Below are positions 7,933-15,233 of a DNA stretch of 46,476 nt, in pieces. The notes beneath the pieces were generated by a model. That model was not told where the DNA came from, made no database searches, and saw only the letters and a program-made list of their open reading frames with translations. This DNA comes from JBFMEX01 sp040752215 (lineage in GTDB: Bacteria; Pseudomonadota; Alphaproteobacteria; Rhizobiales; Hyphomicrobiaceae), in NCBI GenBank assembly GCA_040752215.1, contig JBFMEX010000019.1, forward strand, positions 1 to 46,476, read 5' to 3'. The position numbers were made by a program, and so were the translations under genes. Each line of letters opens with the position of its first letter. The stretch's first letter is position 1.

Positions 7933-8288
7933 GGCTTCACCTGCTCGATGCGGTTCCTCGCCCCACACAGCACTATGCGTGGGGTGAACGCCTTGGCCTC
8001 GGCCTCGTCCATCGCCGCGTAGGCGCAGATGATGATCTTGTCGCCGACGCAGGCCTTGCGCGCGGCGGCGCCGTTGAGGCCGATCACCCCGGAGCCGAGC
8101 TCACCCTCGATGACGTAGGTCGCGAACCGCTCGCCGTTGTCGATGTTGTAGATCTCGACTCGCTCGTTGACGAGGAGGCCCGCCGCCTCGATCAGCTTCC
8201 GGTCGATCGAGATCGAGCCCTCGTAATGGAGGTCGCACTCGGTAACGGTGGCGCGGTGCAGCTTCGCCTTCAGCATGGTGACGAGCAT
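7929..8288 (-). CDS. panD: Aspartate 1-decarboxylase
   Basis: 119-residue pyruvoyl enzyme converting L-aspartate to beta-alanine for pantothenate and coenzyme A synthesis. The proenzyme cuts itself between Gly24 and Ser25 in HYEGSISID, and Ser25 becomes the pyruvoyl group. Other conserved segments are MLKAKLHRATVTECDL at the N-terminus, NGERFATYVIEG in the middle and GLNGAAARKACVGDKIII. Length fits the family. It is the first gene of a three-gene minus-strand unit with the GNAT and nitrilase-family genes. In enterobacteria PanD maturation and control use a GNAT-fold partner (PanZ/PanM), which makes the coupled GNAT gene suggestive, though most bacterial PanDs mature unaided. Confidence 0.97.
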   Translation of the reverse strand: MLVTMLKAKLHRATVTECDLHYEGSISIDRKLIEAAGLLVNERVEIYNIDNGERFATYVIEGELGSGVIGLNGAAARKACVGDKIIICAYAAMDEAEAKAFTPRIVLCGARNRIEQVKP

Positions 8289-8324
8289 GGAACCAGTCCG
8301 TGATAGGTGGCGCCGCCGCGCGGC

Positions 8325-8753
8325 TCAGGCGGAGACCTGGGCGATCCAGTCCTCGAGATTGTAGTAGGTGGTGACGCGAGTGATCTTGCCGTCGCGAATG
8401 GCGAAGAAGGCGCCGGCCGGCAGCACGTAGGTCTGGCCGCGCGCGGGGGGCAGGCCCTCGTCGGCGACGAGATATGTGCCATGCACCACGAACTCGGCGG
8501 CGGCGCGGCTGCCGTCCTTCGACACCATGACGACGATGTCCGCGAGCCGCTCCTTGTAGTGGTGCGCCATCTTGGCGTTGAACTCGCGGAACTTGTCGAT
8601 GCCGGCGCGGCGGCGGCCCTGGTTGACGTCGTGGACGACGTCGGGCGCGAGGTGCGCCAGCATGGCCTCGCTGTCGGCACGGTTGAAGGCATCGTAGTAG
8701 CTGCGGATGAGGGCGGCTGAGGCGCGGCGCGCCTCGGATTGGGTATCGCTCAA
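8325..8753 (-). CDS. SnoaL-like / nuclear transport factor 2 family protein
   Basis: 142-residue NTF2-fold protein. The first helix (SAALIRSYYDAFNRADSEAM), the acidic HLAPDVVHDVNQG segment near residue 50, and the strands VVMVSKDGSRAAAEFVVHG and GAFFAIRDGKITRVTTYYN match ketosteroid-isomerase-related proteins annotated as SnoaL-like. The start is taken as TTG at 8753 because GGGAG stands six bases upstream and homology begins right after it; an upstream ATG at 8828 lacks such support. It ends 36 bases from the panD start region and may belong to the same transcription direction. Cytosolic, with no known substrate; the family contains both enzymes and non-enzymatic binding proteins. Confidence 0.85.
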   Translation of the reverse strand: MSDTQSEARRASAALIRSYYDAFNRADSEAMLAHLAPDVVHDVNQGRRRAGIDKFREFNAKMAHHYKERLADIVVMVSKDGSRAAAEFVVHGTYLVADEGLPPARGQTYVLPAGAFFAIRDGKITRVTTYYNLEDWIAQVSA

Positions 8754-8864
8754 CGGGTTCTCCCTGGTCGAGATGCGGGCGCTACATAACAGGTCCAACC
8801 GCATGAAGCCATGGTGGTTTTCACCCACCCGGAGGGGTGGCCCGAGGGCCGCGCCTCTGGTCGA

Positions 8865-9230
8865 TCACCGCTCGTCGCGATCGTCGCAGTGAAGGTGATG
8901 CAGGACCCGGTGCAGGACCGGCGCCAGCACGATGCCGGTAGCGCCGACCACGACGATCCCGGACAGCAGCGCGTAGAGGCCGGCGAACAGCTTGCCGGCG
9001 CTGGTCGTCATCACCGCCACGGGGCCCATGCCGGACAGGATCATGGCGGCGTTGAGGAAGGCGTCCAGCGGGTCGAGCCCCTCGATCTGCGCGTAGCCGA
9101 GCATACCGAGGCCGAGGGCGGCGGCGACGATCGCGATCGCGAAGGCGAGATTGCGCGCGAACCTGAGCAGGAACAGATGCCAGGCGAGCAGACGATGATG
9201 CCGGCGCTCGAACTCGATGAGGCTGCGCAT
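8865..9230 (-). CDS. Two-helix membrane protein resembling an ion-channel pore module
   Basis: 121 residues. A basic N-terminus (MRSLIEFERRHHRLLAWHLF) leads to a first membrane helix around 25-47 (NLAFAIAIVAAALGLGMLGY). A short helix AFLNAAMILSGMGPVA at about 57-72 sits where potassium channels carry pore helix and filter. A second membrane helix at about 82-105 (LFAGLYALLSGIVVVGATGI) is followed by a His-rich tail (LHRVLHHLH). TSAGKLFAGLYALL is typical of the segment after the filter in two-helix channels, but the TVGYGD signature is absent (SGMGP instead). I see no other domain. Function unknown; conduction cannot be assumed. Confidence 0.7.
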   Translation of the reverse strand: MRSLIEFERRHHRLLAWHLFLLRFARNLAFAIAIVAAALGLGMLGYAQIEGLDPLDAFLNAAMILSGMGPVAVMTTSAGKLFAGLYALLSGIVVVGATGIVLAPVLHRVLHHLHCDDRDER

Positions 9231-9310
9231 GGGTGGGTGATCCGGATGGCGGCTACGACGCTTGCGCGGCCATTCTGGCCAAATCGGCCGTTGTCCGCTA
9301 GATGCGGAGC

Positions 9311-9931
9311 ATGGCCAAGATCGAAACGCTGTTCGTCACCAAGGTCTACCGCAGCGAGCTGGAGGGGGCCGGCCGCCGCCGCATGCTCGCGACGCTGGAG
9401 GCGGCGTGCCGCTCGATCGCCGAGGACGACGCGGCGGGGCAGGCGTGGTGCGCGGCGAACGACTATCCCGGCTACACGTCCTACGCCTCGCTCGACGACC
9501 TCACCGCGCGGTTCCCCGAGCTTGGCGACCTCAGCGCCTGGATCGAGCCGCACGTCGGCGCATTCGCGCGCGAGCTCGACCTCGACCTCGGCGGGCGCCC
9601 GCTGCGCCTCGACAGCCTGTGGATCAACGTGCTGGCGTCGGGCGGCTATCACACGGCCCACATCCATCCCCATTCGGTGGTCAGCGGGACGTTCTACGTT
9701 GCGGTGCCGAAGGGGGCGTCGGCGCTGAAGCTCGAGGATCCGCGCCTAGCGATGATGATGGCGGCGCCACCGCGGCGCGCACGGGCGGCGCGCGAGAGCC
9801 TGTCGTTCGTCTCGCTGGAGCCGAGGCCCGGCACGCTGCTGTTGTGGGAGAGCTGGCTGCGCCATGAGGTGCCCGTCAATCACGCCGATGCCGAGCGCAT
9901 CTCGGTCAGCTTCAACTACCGCTGGGGTTGA
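9311..9931 (+). CDS. TIGR02466-type putative 2OG-Fe(II) oxygenase
   Basis: 206-residue protein of the TIGR02466 family, a jelly-roll fold related to 2-oxoglutarate/iron dioxygenases. N-terminus MAKIETLFVTKVYRSEL is characteristic. The likely iron ligands and surroundings are visible: HIHPHSVVSGTFYV (His117, His119, His121), KLEDPR at 140-145, LLLWESWLRHEVPVN with His185, and the C-terminal RISVSFNYRW, which supplies the 2-oxoglutarate-binding arginine in relatives. An in-frame ATG three codons upstream is equally possible; neither has a good ribosome-binding site. Substrate unknown. A different 2OG oxygenase is at 32198-32821. Confidence 0.87.
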   Translation: MAKIETLFVTKVYRSELEGAGRRRMLATLEAACRSIAEDDAAGQAWCAANDYPGYTSYASLDDLTARFPELGDLSAWIEPHVGAFARELDLDLGGRPLRLDSLWINVLASGGYHTAHIHPHSVVSGTFYVAVPKGASALKLEDPRLAMMMAAPPRRARAARESLSFVSLEPRPGTLLLWESWLRHEVPVNHADAERISVSFNYRWG

Positions 9932-9955
9932 GCGAGGTTCGGCGGCGCATCGGCC

Positions 9956-11113
9956 TCAAAACGGGTTCCACGTCGCCCTGGGTGTGAAGCGAACGTAACC
10001 GACGTTGGCGCCGAGTCGCAGCCCGAGGCCGGAGCGGATCGGCGCCATGATCACGTCGCCGCCCTTGAGGAACGTGATGCCGACGCCGCCGACGAGATAG
10101 GCCGAGCCGTCGATGCCGGTGAAGCGGCGGAACAGCGCCTCGGGATCGGCGAGCTTGTAGATGAGGAACATCGTGCGCGAGCCCTCGGCGCCGAAGTCGT
10201 AGCCGAGCGAGGGGCCATGCCAGTAGATGGGCCGCTCGGCGCCCTTGCGCATGTAGAGCGTGCCGGAGCCGTAGCGCAGGCCGGCGAGGAACGCGCCGCC
10301 GCCTTCCTGGCCTAGCACGTAGCCGGTCGGCCGGCCGTAGCTGGCGAAGGCGTGCTCGAGCACGGTCGCGAGATTGGTCGAGATGGTGCCGAAGAAGCCG
10401 CGCGTCGCGTCGCGGATCTCCTCGATGGTGTAGCCCTCGTTCTCCGCCCCCGTTGCGGATGGCGGTGTGCGCGCCGTGCCGGTGCCATCAGGGGGCGGGG
10501 CCGCCGACGGCTCGAGCGCGGTTGTGGTCTGCCAGCTCTCGCGCTTCGGCGCCGGCGCCGCATCCGGCCGGTGGGCATCGTCGCGCGGGGCGCTGGCGGT
10601 CGGGGCTGGGGCAGCCGGCGGCGCGGTCTTGCCCGCGGACCCTTCGGCAGCCTTCGCAGCCGGTGGCGCCTGCCCAAGCTCACCATCGAGCTTGGCGAGC
10701 AGGTAGGTGGACTTCGTCTGCAGCAATTCGAGCAGATCGCCGGTCGCCTTTTTCAGCTCCGCGAGCTTGCGGCAGTCGGGCGGCGCTCCGGCCGGCGGCT
10801 GGCCGAGCGTGTCGATGGCCGAGAGCAGCTCGTCGGCGCGCTGGGTCATCTCGGCGACGCGTACGTCGTGCACCGCCTCCATCGCCCGGCTCTCGTAGTC
10901 GGCGTCTTGCCAGCCGCGCTTCTCCTTGAGGCGCTGCATCTTGCTGCGCAGCTTGGCGGCGTTGGCCTGGTTGAAGGCCCTGAGCTTGACGCCGGCCTCG
11001 TCGACCGCCTTGGCGAAATCGTCGATCGTGCATTCCGCGGCCCGCGCACGATCCGGTCCGAGCGGCATGGCGAGCAAGAGCGTCGCGAGGAGAAGCGTGA
11101 GGAACCTGATCAT
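9956..11113 (-). CDS. DUF1134/EipA-type envelope protein with N-terminal helical extension
   Basis: 385-residue exported protein. Signal peptide 1-26 (LLLATLLLAMPLG, cleavage ARA-AE). Residues about 27-150 are charged helices, probably coiled coil (FNQANAAKLRSKMQRLKEKR and AELKKATGDLLELLQTK), containing two cysteines. A low-complexity Ala/Pro/Thr linker runs from about 155 to 215. The C-terminal 160 residues are a DUF1134 domain (IEEIRDATRGFFGTISTNLA, GPSLGYDFGAEGSR, GGVGITFLKGG). EipA of Brucella, a periplasmic envelope-integrity factor, is the described member and is essentially the C-terminal domain alone. The ATG at 11113 was chosen for the signal peptide. Function by analogy: envelope maintenance. 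Confidence 0.85.
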   Translation of the reverse strand: MIRFLTLLLATLLLAMPLGPDRARAAECTIDDFAKAVDEAGVKLRAFNQANAAKLRSKMQRLKEKRGWQDADYESRAMEAVHDVRVAEMTQRADELLSAIDTLGQPPAGAPPDCRKLAELKKATGDLLELLQTKSTYLLAKLDGELGQAPPAAKAAEGSAGKTAPPAAPAPTASAPRDDAHRPDAAPAPKRESWQTTTALEPSAAPPPDGTGTARTPPSATGAENEGYTIEEIRDATRGFFGTISTNLATVLEHAFASYGRPTGYVLGQEGGGAFLAGLRYGSGTLYMRKGAERPIYWHGPSLGYDFGAEGSRTMFLIYKLADPEALFRRFTGIDGSAYLVGGVGITFLKGGDVIMAPIRSGLGLRLGANVGYVRFTPRATWNPF

Positions 11114-11174
11114 GGGCCCACCAATACAACTCTTGGGCAGCGGGTGAAACACCCATGATGCTCGTGGCGACGGG

Positions 11175-12050
11175 CTACTCGCCGCGCTTGATGGTCTTGA
11201 CGACGCTGGACGTCGGTCGCGAGCTGGCCGCGGCGGGCAGTCCCTTCACGTCCTTCTCGATCATCTGGTCGAACTCGGCGATCGTCTTGGCATCGTCCTT
11301 GGCGGTCAGATGGACGAGCTTGTAGCCCTTGGCCTTCAGCTCCGCGAGCAGCATCGGAATGGCCTTGGCGGTGGTCGGCTGGATGTCGTGCATCAGCACG
11401 ATGCCTTTGCCCTTCTTCTCCAGCTTGTCGATGACCGACTTGACGAGGCGGTCAGGCGTCTGCGGTACGTAGTCCCGGCTGTCGATATCGGTCGAGAAGA
11501 TGGCGATGTTGCGGTTCGAGAGATGCTCCATCGTCTCCTTGGTATCCTCGAGCAACGGATAGCGGAAGAACGGCGTGATCGGGCTGCCGACGGCGCGCTG
11601 CACGGCGCTGAACCCGCGCTCGATCTCGCTTACCGCATCGTCGGACGACTTCGCCTTGCGCAGGCGCGCGTGCGACCAGGTGTGAGTGCCGATTGTATGG
11701 CCGCGCTTGGCGACGTCGCGGATGATGTCGGGCATGCCGAGCGCCATCTTGCCGATCGAGAAGAACGTCGCCTTCGCGCAGTGGGCGTCGAGCACGTCGA
11801 GGATCGCCTTGGTCGTCGCTACCTGCGGGCCGTCGTCGAACGTCAGGACGATCTCCTTCGGCTCCAGGAAGTCGTGCACCTTGTAGTGCTCGAAGCCGAA
11901 GCCGGGTCCGGCGGTGGTGTCGATCTCGACCGTGCGGGTGACGCCGAGCGCATTGGGGTTGCCGGCGCAGGGGGAGGCGGCCGTGGCAGGACCGGCAAAA
12001 GCCATGGCGGCAGAAGTGGCCAGAATGATCGAGGCAAGGCGGGTGGTCAT
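11175..12050 (-). CDS. Exported polysaccharide deacetylase (NodB domain)
   Basis: 291-residue periplasmic protein with a NodB homology domain. Signal peptide 1-25 (AFAGPATAA-S). The metal-binding motif 1 is LTFDDGPQ (Asp72-Asp73), and motif 2 is HTWSH with His123 and His127; the downstream DSRDY and VLMHDIQ segments correspond to motifs 3 to 5. These residues predict a metal-dependent de-N-acetylase acting on peptidoglycan or another amino-sugar polymer. The C-terminal 40 residues are a charged, low-complexity tail. Start: ATG 12050 with GAGGGA seven bases upstream. It lies 61 bases upstream of the EipA-like gene on the same strand, so both may act in the envelope. Confidence 0.9.
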   Translation of the reverse strand: MTTRLASIILATSAAMAFAGPATAASPCAGNPNALGVTRTVEIDTTAGPGFGFEHYKVHDFLEPKEIVLTFDDGPQVATTKAILDVLDAHCAKATFFSIGKMALGMPDIIRDVAKRGHTIGTHTWSHARLRKAKSSDDAVSEIERGFSAVQRAVGSPITPFFRYPLLEDTKETMEHLSNRNIAIFSTDIDSRDYVPQTPDRLVKSVIDKLEKKGKGIVLMHDIQPTTAKAIPMLLAELKAKGYKLVHLTAKDDAKTIAEFDQMIEKDVKGLPAAASSRPTSSVVKTIKRGE

Positions 12051-12222
12051 GGGCAATTCCCTCGTTGTCGCCGCCGCCGTCCGTGGGCGGCACGCGCCGG
12101 CGGATAGTGCGGAATGCTACGCGTTGTGCGCAAGTGGCGTTGCGAGCCGGCGCGCGAATTGCGGCGGAGGTGTGGCTTGCGCTGTCCGGGAAGTAGCGCG
12201 ATTCGGGGGGCTGCGGGGACGC

Positions 12223-12516
12223 TCAGCGCTGGGTGACTCGCTCCAAGGGCTCGAGCCGCGGCGGCTCTTTCGACCAACGGCCGGGGTCCCCGCCCACGCG
12301 CTCGCCGGCCGCGAACAGGTGGCGCATCTCGGCCTGCTTGAAGATCAGCGGATTTTGTATCTCGTGCTCCTCGTCGGGCACGAACACCAGGCTGAACCTG
12401 GCCTTGGCGCGGGTACTCGTCACGTAGGCCTGCTGGACGGCCTTGTAGAGCAGGCCGTCGTCCCCCTGTTCCCCCCGGAACAGCGCCGGCGCGGCCGCCC
12501 GGCTATGTTTGCTCCA
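12223..12516 (-). pseudogene. C-terminal fragment of an unrecognised gene
   Basis: A reading frame open from a stop at 12517-12519 to a TGA at 12223-12225, with strongly coding-like composition: GC-rich third positions and a plausible sequence (LLYKAVQQAYVTSTRAKARF, EEHEIQNPLIFKQAEMRHLF, ending LEPLERVTQR). The only standard start is a GTG at 12423, yet the residues upstream of it also look like protein. I read it as the 3' remnant of a gene that lost its 5' part; a short functional ORF from the GTG (66 residues) is the alternative. The product family was not recognised. It is the only coding signal in the 508-base gap 12051-12558; the rest shows no clear feature. Confidence 0.5.
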
Positions 12517-12558
12517 TCAGACACGGGGAAGCGACCCCTGACCCAGATGGAGGACACC

Positions 12559-12834
12559 ATGACCAAGCTCTTCGACATCGCACTCGCCGCCGCCGCGGTT
12601 GCCGCCGTTTCCGCCACCCTGCTGCCTGCCGGCCCGGCCGAGGCCCGCGGCGGCCGGATGTTCATCTCGCAGGACTACCAGTTCAACCAGCCTATGCACG
12701 GCTTCCAGGGCCGCACCACCGGCGGCTACTACTGTAGCTACCACCGCCTGCCGAATCGGGTTTGCGTTTCCGACGGCGCCGGTGGCGAGAAGTGCACGAT
12801 CAAGGGCTGGACGCTGCGCCAGTTCTGCTCGTAA
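12559..12834 (+). CDS. Small secreted cysteine-containing protein
   Basis: 91-residue exported protein of unknown function. Signal peptide 1-30 (alanine-rich core, cleavage near AEA-R). The mature part of about 60 residues has four cysteines (YYCSYHR, NRVCVSDG, EKCTIKGW, QFCS) that could form two disulfides, with a Gly/Arg/Tyr-rich start. An excellent ribosome-binding site, GGAGG at 12549-12553, precedes the ATG by five bases. A strong hairpin terminator follows 60 bases after the stop. I do not recognise the family; a short alphaproteobacterial periplasmic protein is the best description. Confidence 0.8.
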   Translation: MTKLFDIALAAAAVAAVSATLLPAGPAEARGGRMFISQDYQFNQPMHGFQGRTTGGYYCSYHRLPNRVCVSDGAGGEKCTIKGWTLRQFCS

Positions 12835-12893
12835 GCCCCCGCGCCACGCGCGCGCGCCCGCCAAACCATATCCTCGCCTTCCTCCCCCGCCTC

Positions 12894-12923
12894 GCCCCGG
12901 TGCCCCGTGCACCGGGGCATTTT
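12894..12923 (+). terminator. Rho-independent terminator (bidirectional site)
   Basis: A perfect nine-pair stem GCCCCGGTG/CACCGGGGC (12894-12902 with 12910-12918), a seven-base loop and a following ATTTT. It lies between convergent genes, after the small secreted protein on the plus strand and before the end of the minus-strand gene at 12941. Confidence 0.75.
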
Positions 12924-12940
12924 GCTGCACCGACTGGGGC

Positions 12941-13813
12941 TCAGCCGCCCTTGAGCCGCCGTGCCAGCGATCGCACACCCTCCTCGCGCATCTCGGGAGC
13001 TGCCGCGAGGAGCCGCGCCAGCCGGCGGCGCTCGTCGCAGGTGCGGCCGAGATCGTAGAGGTCGGCGGCCCGCCTGAGGGCCGACATGTGCTCCGCGTTT
13101 CGCATTCCGGCTGCCGGCAGCGGCGCGCCCCAGTCGCCGAGGCGATGCGACGGCGTCACCTTGGCCTCGCCGTCGGCGACGTGGGCCCAGAAGCGGTACG
13201 GAACGGACGTGCTGGCCGTTGCCGGCTTCATCGCCAGCTCGCTCCAAGGTGGGCGTTGCCACCAGCGCCAGGTGTTGGGGCTCGTCCTCCTCTGCTCGGT
13301 CACGCCGAGGAAGGCAATGTGGTGCAGCACGGCCGAGAAGTCCACGCCCGCCGCCCGCGACCAGTGATGCATCAGGCCGGCGAGGGTCGCAAAGGTGGCC
13401 CCGGACGAGACGACGTCGACGAACGCGACTCGTCTGCCGCCGCTCGCGAGCGCAGCCGGGTCGAGGCGCTCGGCGGCGAGGTAGGCATGAAGCGCGGCCA
13501 GCTCTTGCGGATGCTTGCCGGCGAGCTCGGCGGCAGTGCCCCTCGGGCAGGAGAATTGCAGCAGCGTCAGGGAAGGCGCCGCATCGATCGATTGGAGCGC
13601 GCCGCTCAGGTAGTCGAACACCGACTCGAGCGAGCGCCCGACGAACACGAGCTCGCTGGCGCGGGCGCGCGCGAGCACTTTCGCGGCAGCTTGGCGAAGG
13701 TCGTCGACAAACCCGTCGTATGCCGTCGCCGGTGCAGTGGCCGTGAGGTCACCCAGCTGCTCGCGGCGGGCGATGTTCCAGCGGAACGGCTTGGCGGAAG
13801 GAGGGTCGGTCAT
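12941..13813 (-). CDS. Phosphoribosyltransferase-like protein of unknown function
   Basis: 290-residue cytosolic protein. A type I PRTase-like core is suggested by ELVFVGRSLESVFDYLSGAL near residues 54-73, comparable to the first strand and loop of that fold, and RRVAFVDVVSSGATFATLA at 127-144, which resembles the PRPP-binding loop (hydrophobics, acidic, then SGAT). The first residue of the usual acidic pair is Val (FVDVV instead of VDDV). The C-terminal part (PYRFWAHVADGEAKVTPSHR and a helical end) is not recognised. The ATG at 13813 was chosen because the frame further upstream runs into the preceding gene. The upstream TPR-protein gene ends 20 bases away, so the two are probably co-transcribed. 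Confidence 0.7.
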   Translation of the reverse strand: MTDPPSAKPFRWNIARREQLGDLTATAPATAYDGFVDDLRQAAAKVLARARASELVFVGRSLESVFDYLSGALQSIDAAPSLTLLQFSCPRGTAAELAGKHPQELAALHAYLAAERLDPAALASGGRRVAFVDVVSSGATFATLAGLMHHWSRAAGVDFSAVLHHIAFLGVTEQRRTSPNTWRWWQRPPWSELAMKPATASTSVPYRFWAHVADGEAKVTPSHRLGDWGAPLPAAGMRNAEHMSALRRAADLYDLGRTCDERRRLARLLAAAPEMREEGVRSLARRLKGG

Positions 13814-13832
13814 GGGGCGCTGCGAACCGCGA

Positions 13833-14555
13833 TCAGTGAAGTCCGGCCGATGGAGCACAGCCGCGATGAAGCAGGTGTCCGTTGCGCGCCACCTCGATCT
13901 GACCGACGGGGCGCGGGCGCGCCGTGGCTGGGGGTGCGAGGCTCGCGCCCTGCCTCAGGCGCGCCAGCCCCTCCCTGGCAAGCGCGAGATCCGGCATCGC
14001 CCGCAACGCGGCCTCGTAGTCGGCGATCGCCTCGCTCGGTCGCCCGGACCGCTCGTAGAGGAAGCCGCGATTGGCGCGGGTGATCGGGCACGACGGATTG
14101 AGATCGAGCGCATGGCTCGCATCCGCGAGCGCAGACTCGAGGTCGCCGAGACCCTGAAGGGCGAGGCTGCGGTTGGAGAAGGCCTCGTAGAAGTTGGGGT
14201 TGACGTCGATGGCCCGGTTGCAGGCGGCGAGCGCGCGGCGCGGCTGCTCGACGTCGAGCCAGATGTGACAGAGGTTGTTGAAGGCCATGACGTTACCGGC
14301 GTCGACGCGGCTCGCGACCACGAAGTCGGCGATCGCCAGCTCCACGACCCCGCCCGCCGCATAGGCGATGCCGCGGTTGTTGAGCGCCGTGGACAGCTTG
14401 TCGGCGGGGAGGTCCACCTCGGCGATCAGCCGGCTGCAGCCGGCGACGGCAACTCTGGGATCGTCGCTGTTGCAGTCCTCGACGAGATCGCCGGCATGGA
14501 CTTTCGCGAACGAGGCGAGTGCTGCCGCGAGGACGATGACCAGAAGAGCGCGCAT
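13833..14555 (-). CDS. TPR-repeat secreted protein
   Basis: 240 residues. A hydrophobic signal segment 1-21 (MRALLVIVLAAALASFAKVHA-G) precedes CNSDDPRVAVAGCSRLI, typical of small exported TPR proteins of alphaproteobacteria. About four tetratricopeptide repeats follow, for example AFNNLCHIWLDVEQPRRALA, AFSNRSLALQGLGDLESALA and TRANRGFLYERSGRPSEAIA, each with the W-LG-Y-A-F-A-P spacing. The last 40 residues are Pro/Arg-rich without repeats. The ATG at 14555 gives a direct signal peptide; an ATG 24 bases upstream is possible and neither has a strong ribosome-binding site. Probably a periplasmic scaffold; partner unknown. Confidence 0.82.
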   Translation of the reverse strand: MRALLVIVLAAALASFAKVHAGDLVEDCNSDDPRVAVAGCSRLIAEVDLPADKLSTALNNRGIAYAAGGVVELAIADFVVASRVDAGNVMAFNNLCHIWLDVEQPRRALAACNRAIDVNPNFYEAFSNRSLALQGLGDLESALADASHALDLNPSCPITRANRGFLYERSGRPSEAIADYEAALRAMPDLALAREGLARLRQGASLAPPATARPRPVGQIEVARNGHLLHRGCAPSAGLH

Positions 14556-14749
14556 GGGAGGATCGCTTTCGTGCTCCATTGACCGAGGCTCACCCTAGAC
14601 CTCGTACCACGGCGACCCTTGATCGTGGGCAATTGACCGAGGGAGCAGGGGCACCTTGAACTTCACCGCCGGCTTCCTTCATTCTTGAACGGAGCGTTGG
14701 CCATGCCCGCGCCAGAGCCAGGAGCAGCGACATCAGGGGCGAGGCAATC

Positions 14750-14953
14750 ATGGGGATTGATCAGACCAGCATCGCCGTCGGCAAATGCTACGTGACCGCC
14801 GACGGCCAGATCCGCAAGGTGTTGAAGATGGACGGCGGCGACGTGCTCTATGCCCACCACAAGGAGCCGGCCAGCAAGGATTGGGGTCGCTGGAAGTGGC
14901 TGAGCGAGCCGCTGTTCGCCGCACAGGCCGTGCGCGAGGTCGCGTGCGATTAG
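14750..14953 (+). CDS. Small conserved-looking protein, unknown function
   Basis: 67-residue acidic/basic mixed protein without signal peptide or membrane segment: SIAVGKCYVTADGQIRKVLK then GGDVLYAHH and a Trp-rich WGRWKWLSEPLFA. The pattern of short strands (KCYVT, IRKVLKM, DVLYA) suggests a small beta-barrel or SH3-like fold. Codon use is like the neighbours and a GCGAGG sequence stands seven bases before the ATG. I know such short single-domain proteins in Hyphomicrobiales but cannot name a function. Confidence 0.65.
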   Translation: MGIDQTSIAVGKCYVTADGQIRKVLKMDGGDVLYAHHKEPASKDWGRWKWLSEPLFAAQAVREVACD

Positions 14954-15012
14954 CTCCGGGTCACGACAGTAGGCGGATCACGAGCGAGAACGCGCTCTTC
15001 GCACGGGCGATC

Positions 15013-15186
15013 ATGACGGCGATGCGCTTCGACCTAGTGTCGTTCAGATCGAGAGGTCTGCCTCGCCACCAAGCCGAGAAGTATGGAGCGGACCTCTCGA
15101 TCACCACACTGGAGCGGATGATCGGCGCCGACTGCGAGACGGGACGGGCCAGCCTCAAAGTGGTGGTCGAGGCCGACAAGGGGTGA
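15013..15186 (+). CDS. Possible small protein (doubtful)
   Basis: 57-residue candidate. The order HQAEKYGADLSITTLERMIG followed by DCETGRA resembles the second half of small alphaproteobacterial zinc-ribbon proteins (..ERYGPDT.l..L..R.RCsrCG), but the cysteines are mostly missing. No ribosome-binding site is visible. It may be a decayed copy or a chance frame. Apart from this and the palindrome at 15234, the gap 14954-15304 shows nothing. Confidence 0.25.
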   Translation: MTAMRFDLVSFRSRGLPRHQAEKYGADLSITTLERMIGADCETGRASLKVVVEADKG

Positions 15187-15233
15187 CGGCACCGGCAGCA
15201 GTGGCAATTTCCACTTGTCCACATGCGGGCATT

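Noticed and set aside
12599..14083. Plus-strand frame of 494 codons across the PRTase-like and TPR genes
   Set aside because: Runs antisense to two better supported genes, crosses a terminator and has composition typical of a shadow frame.
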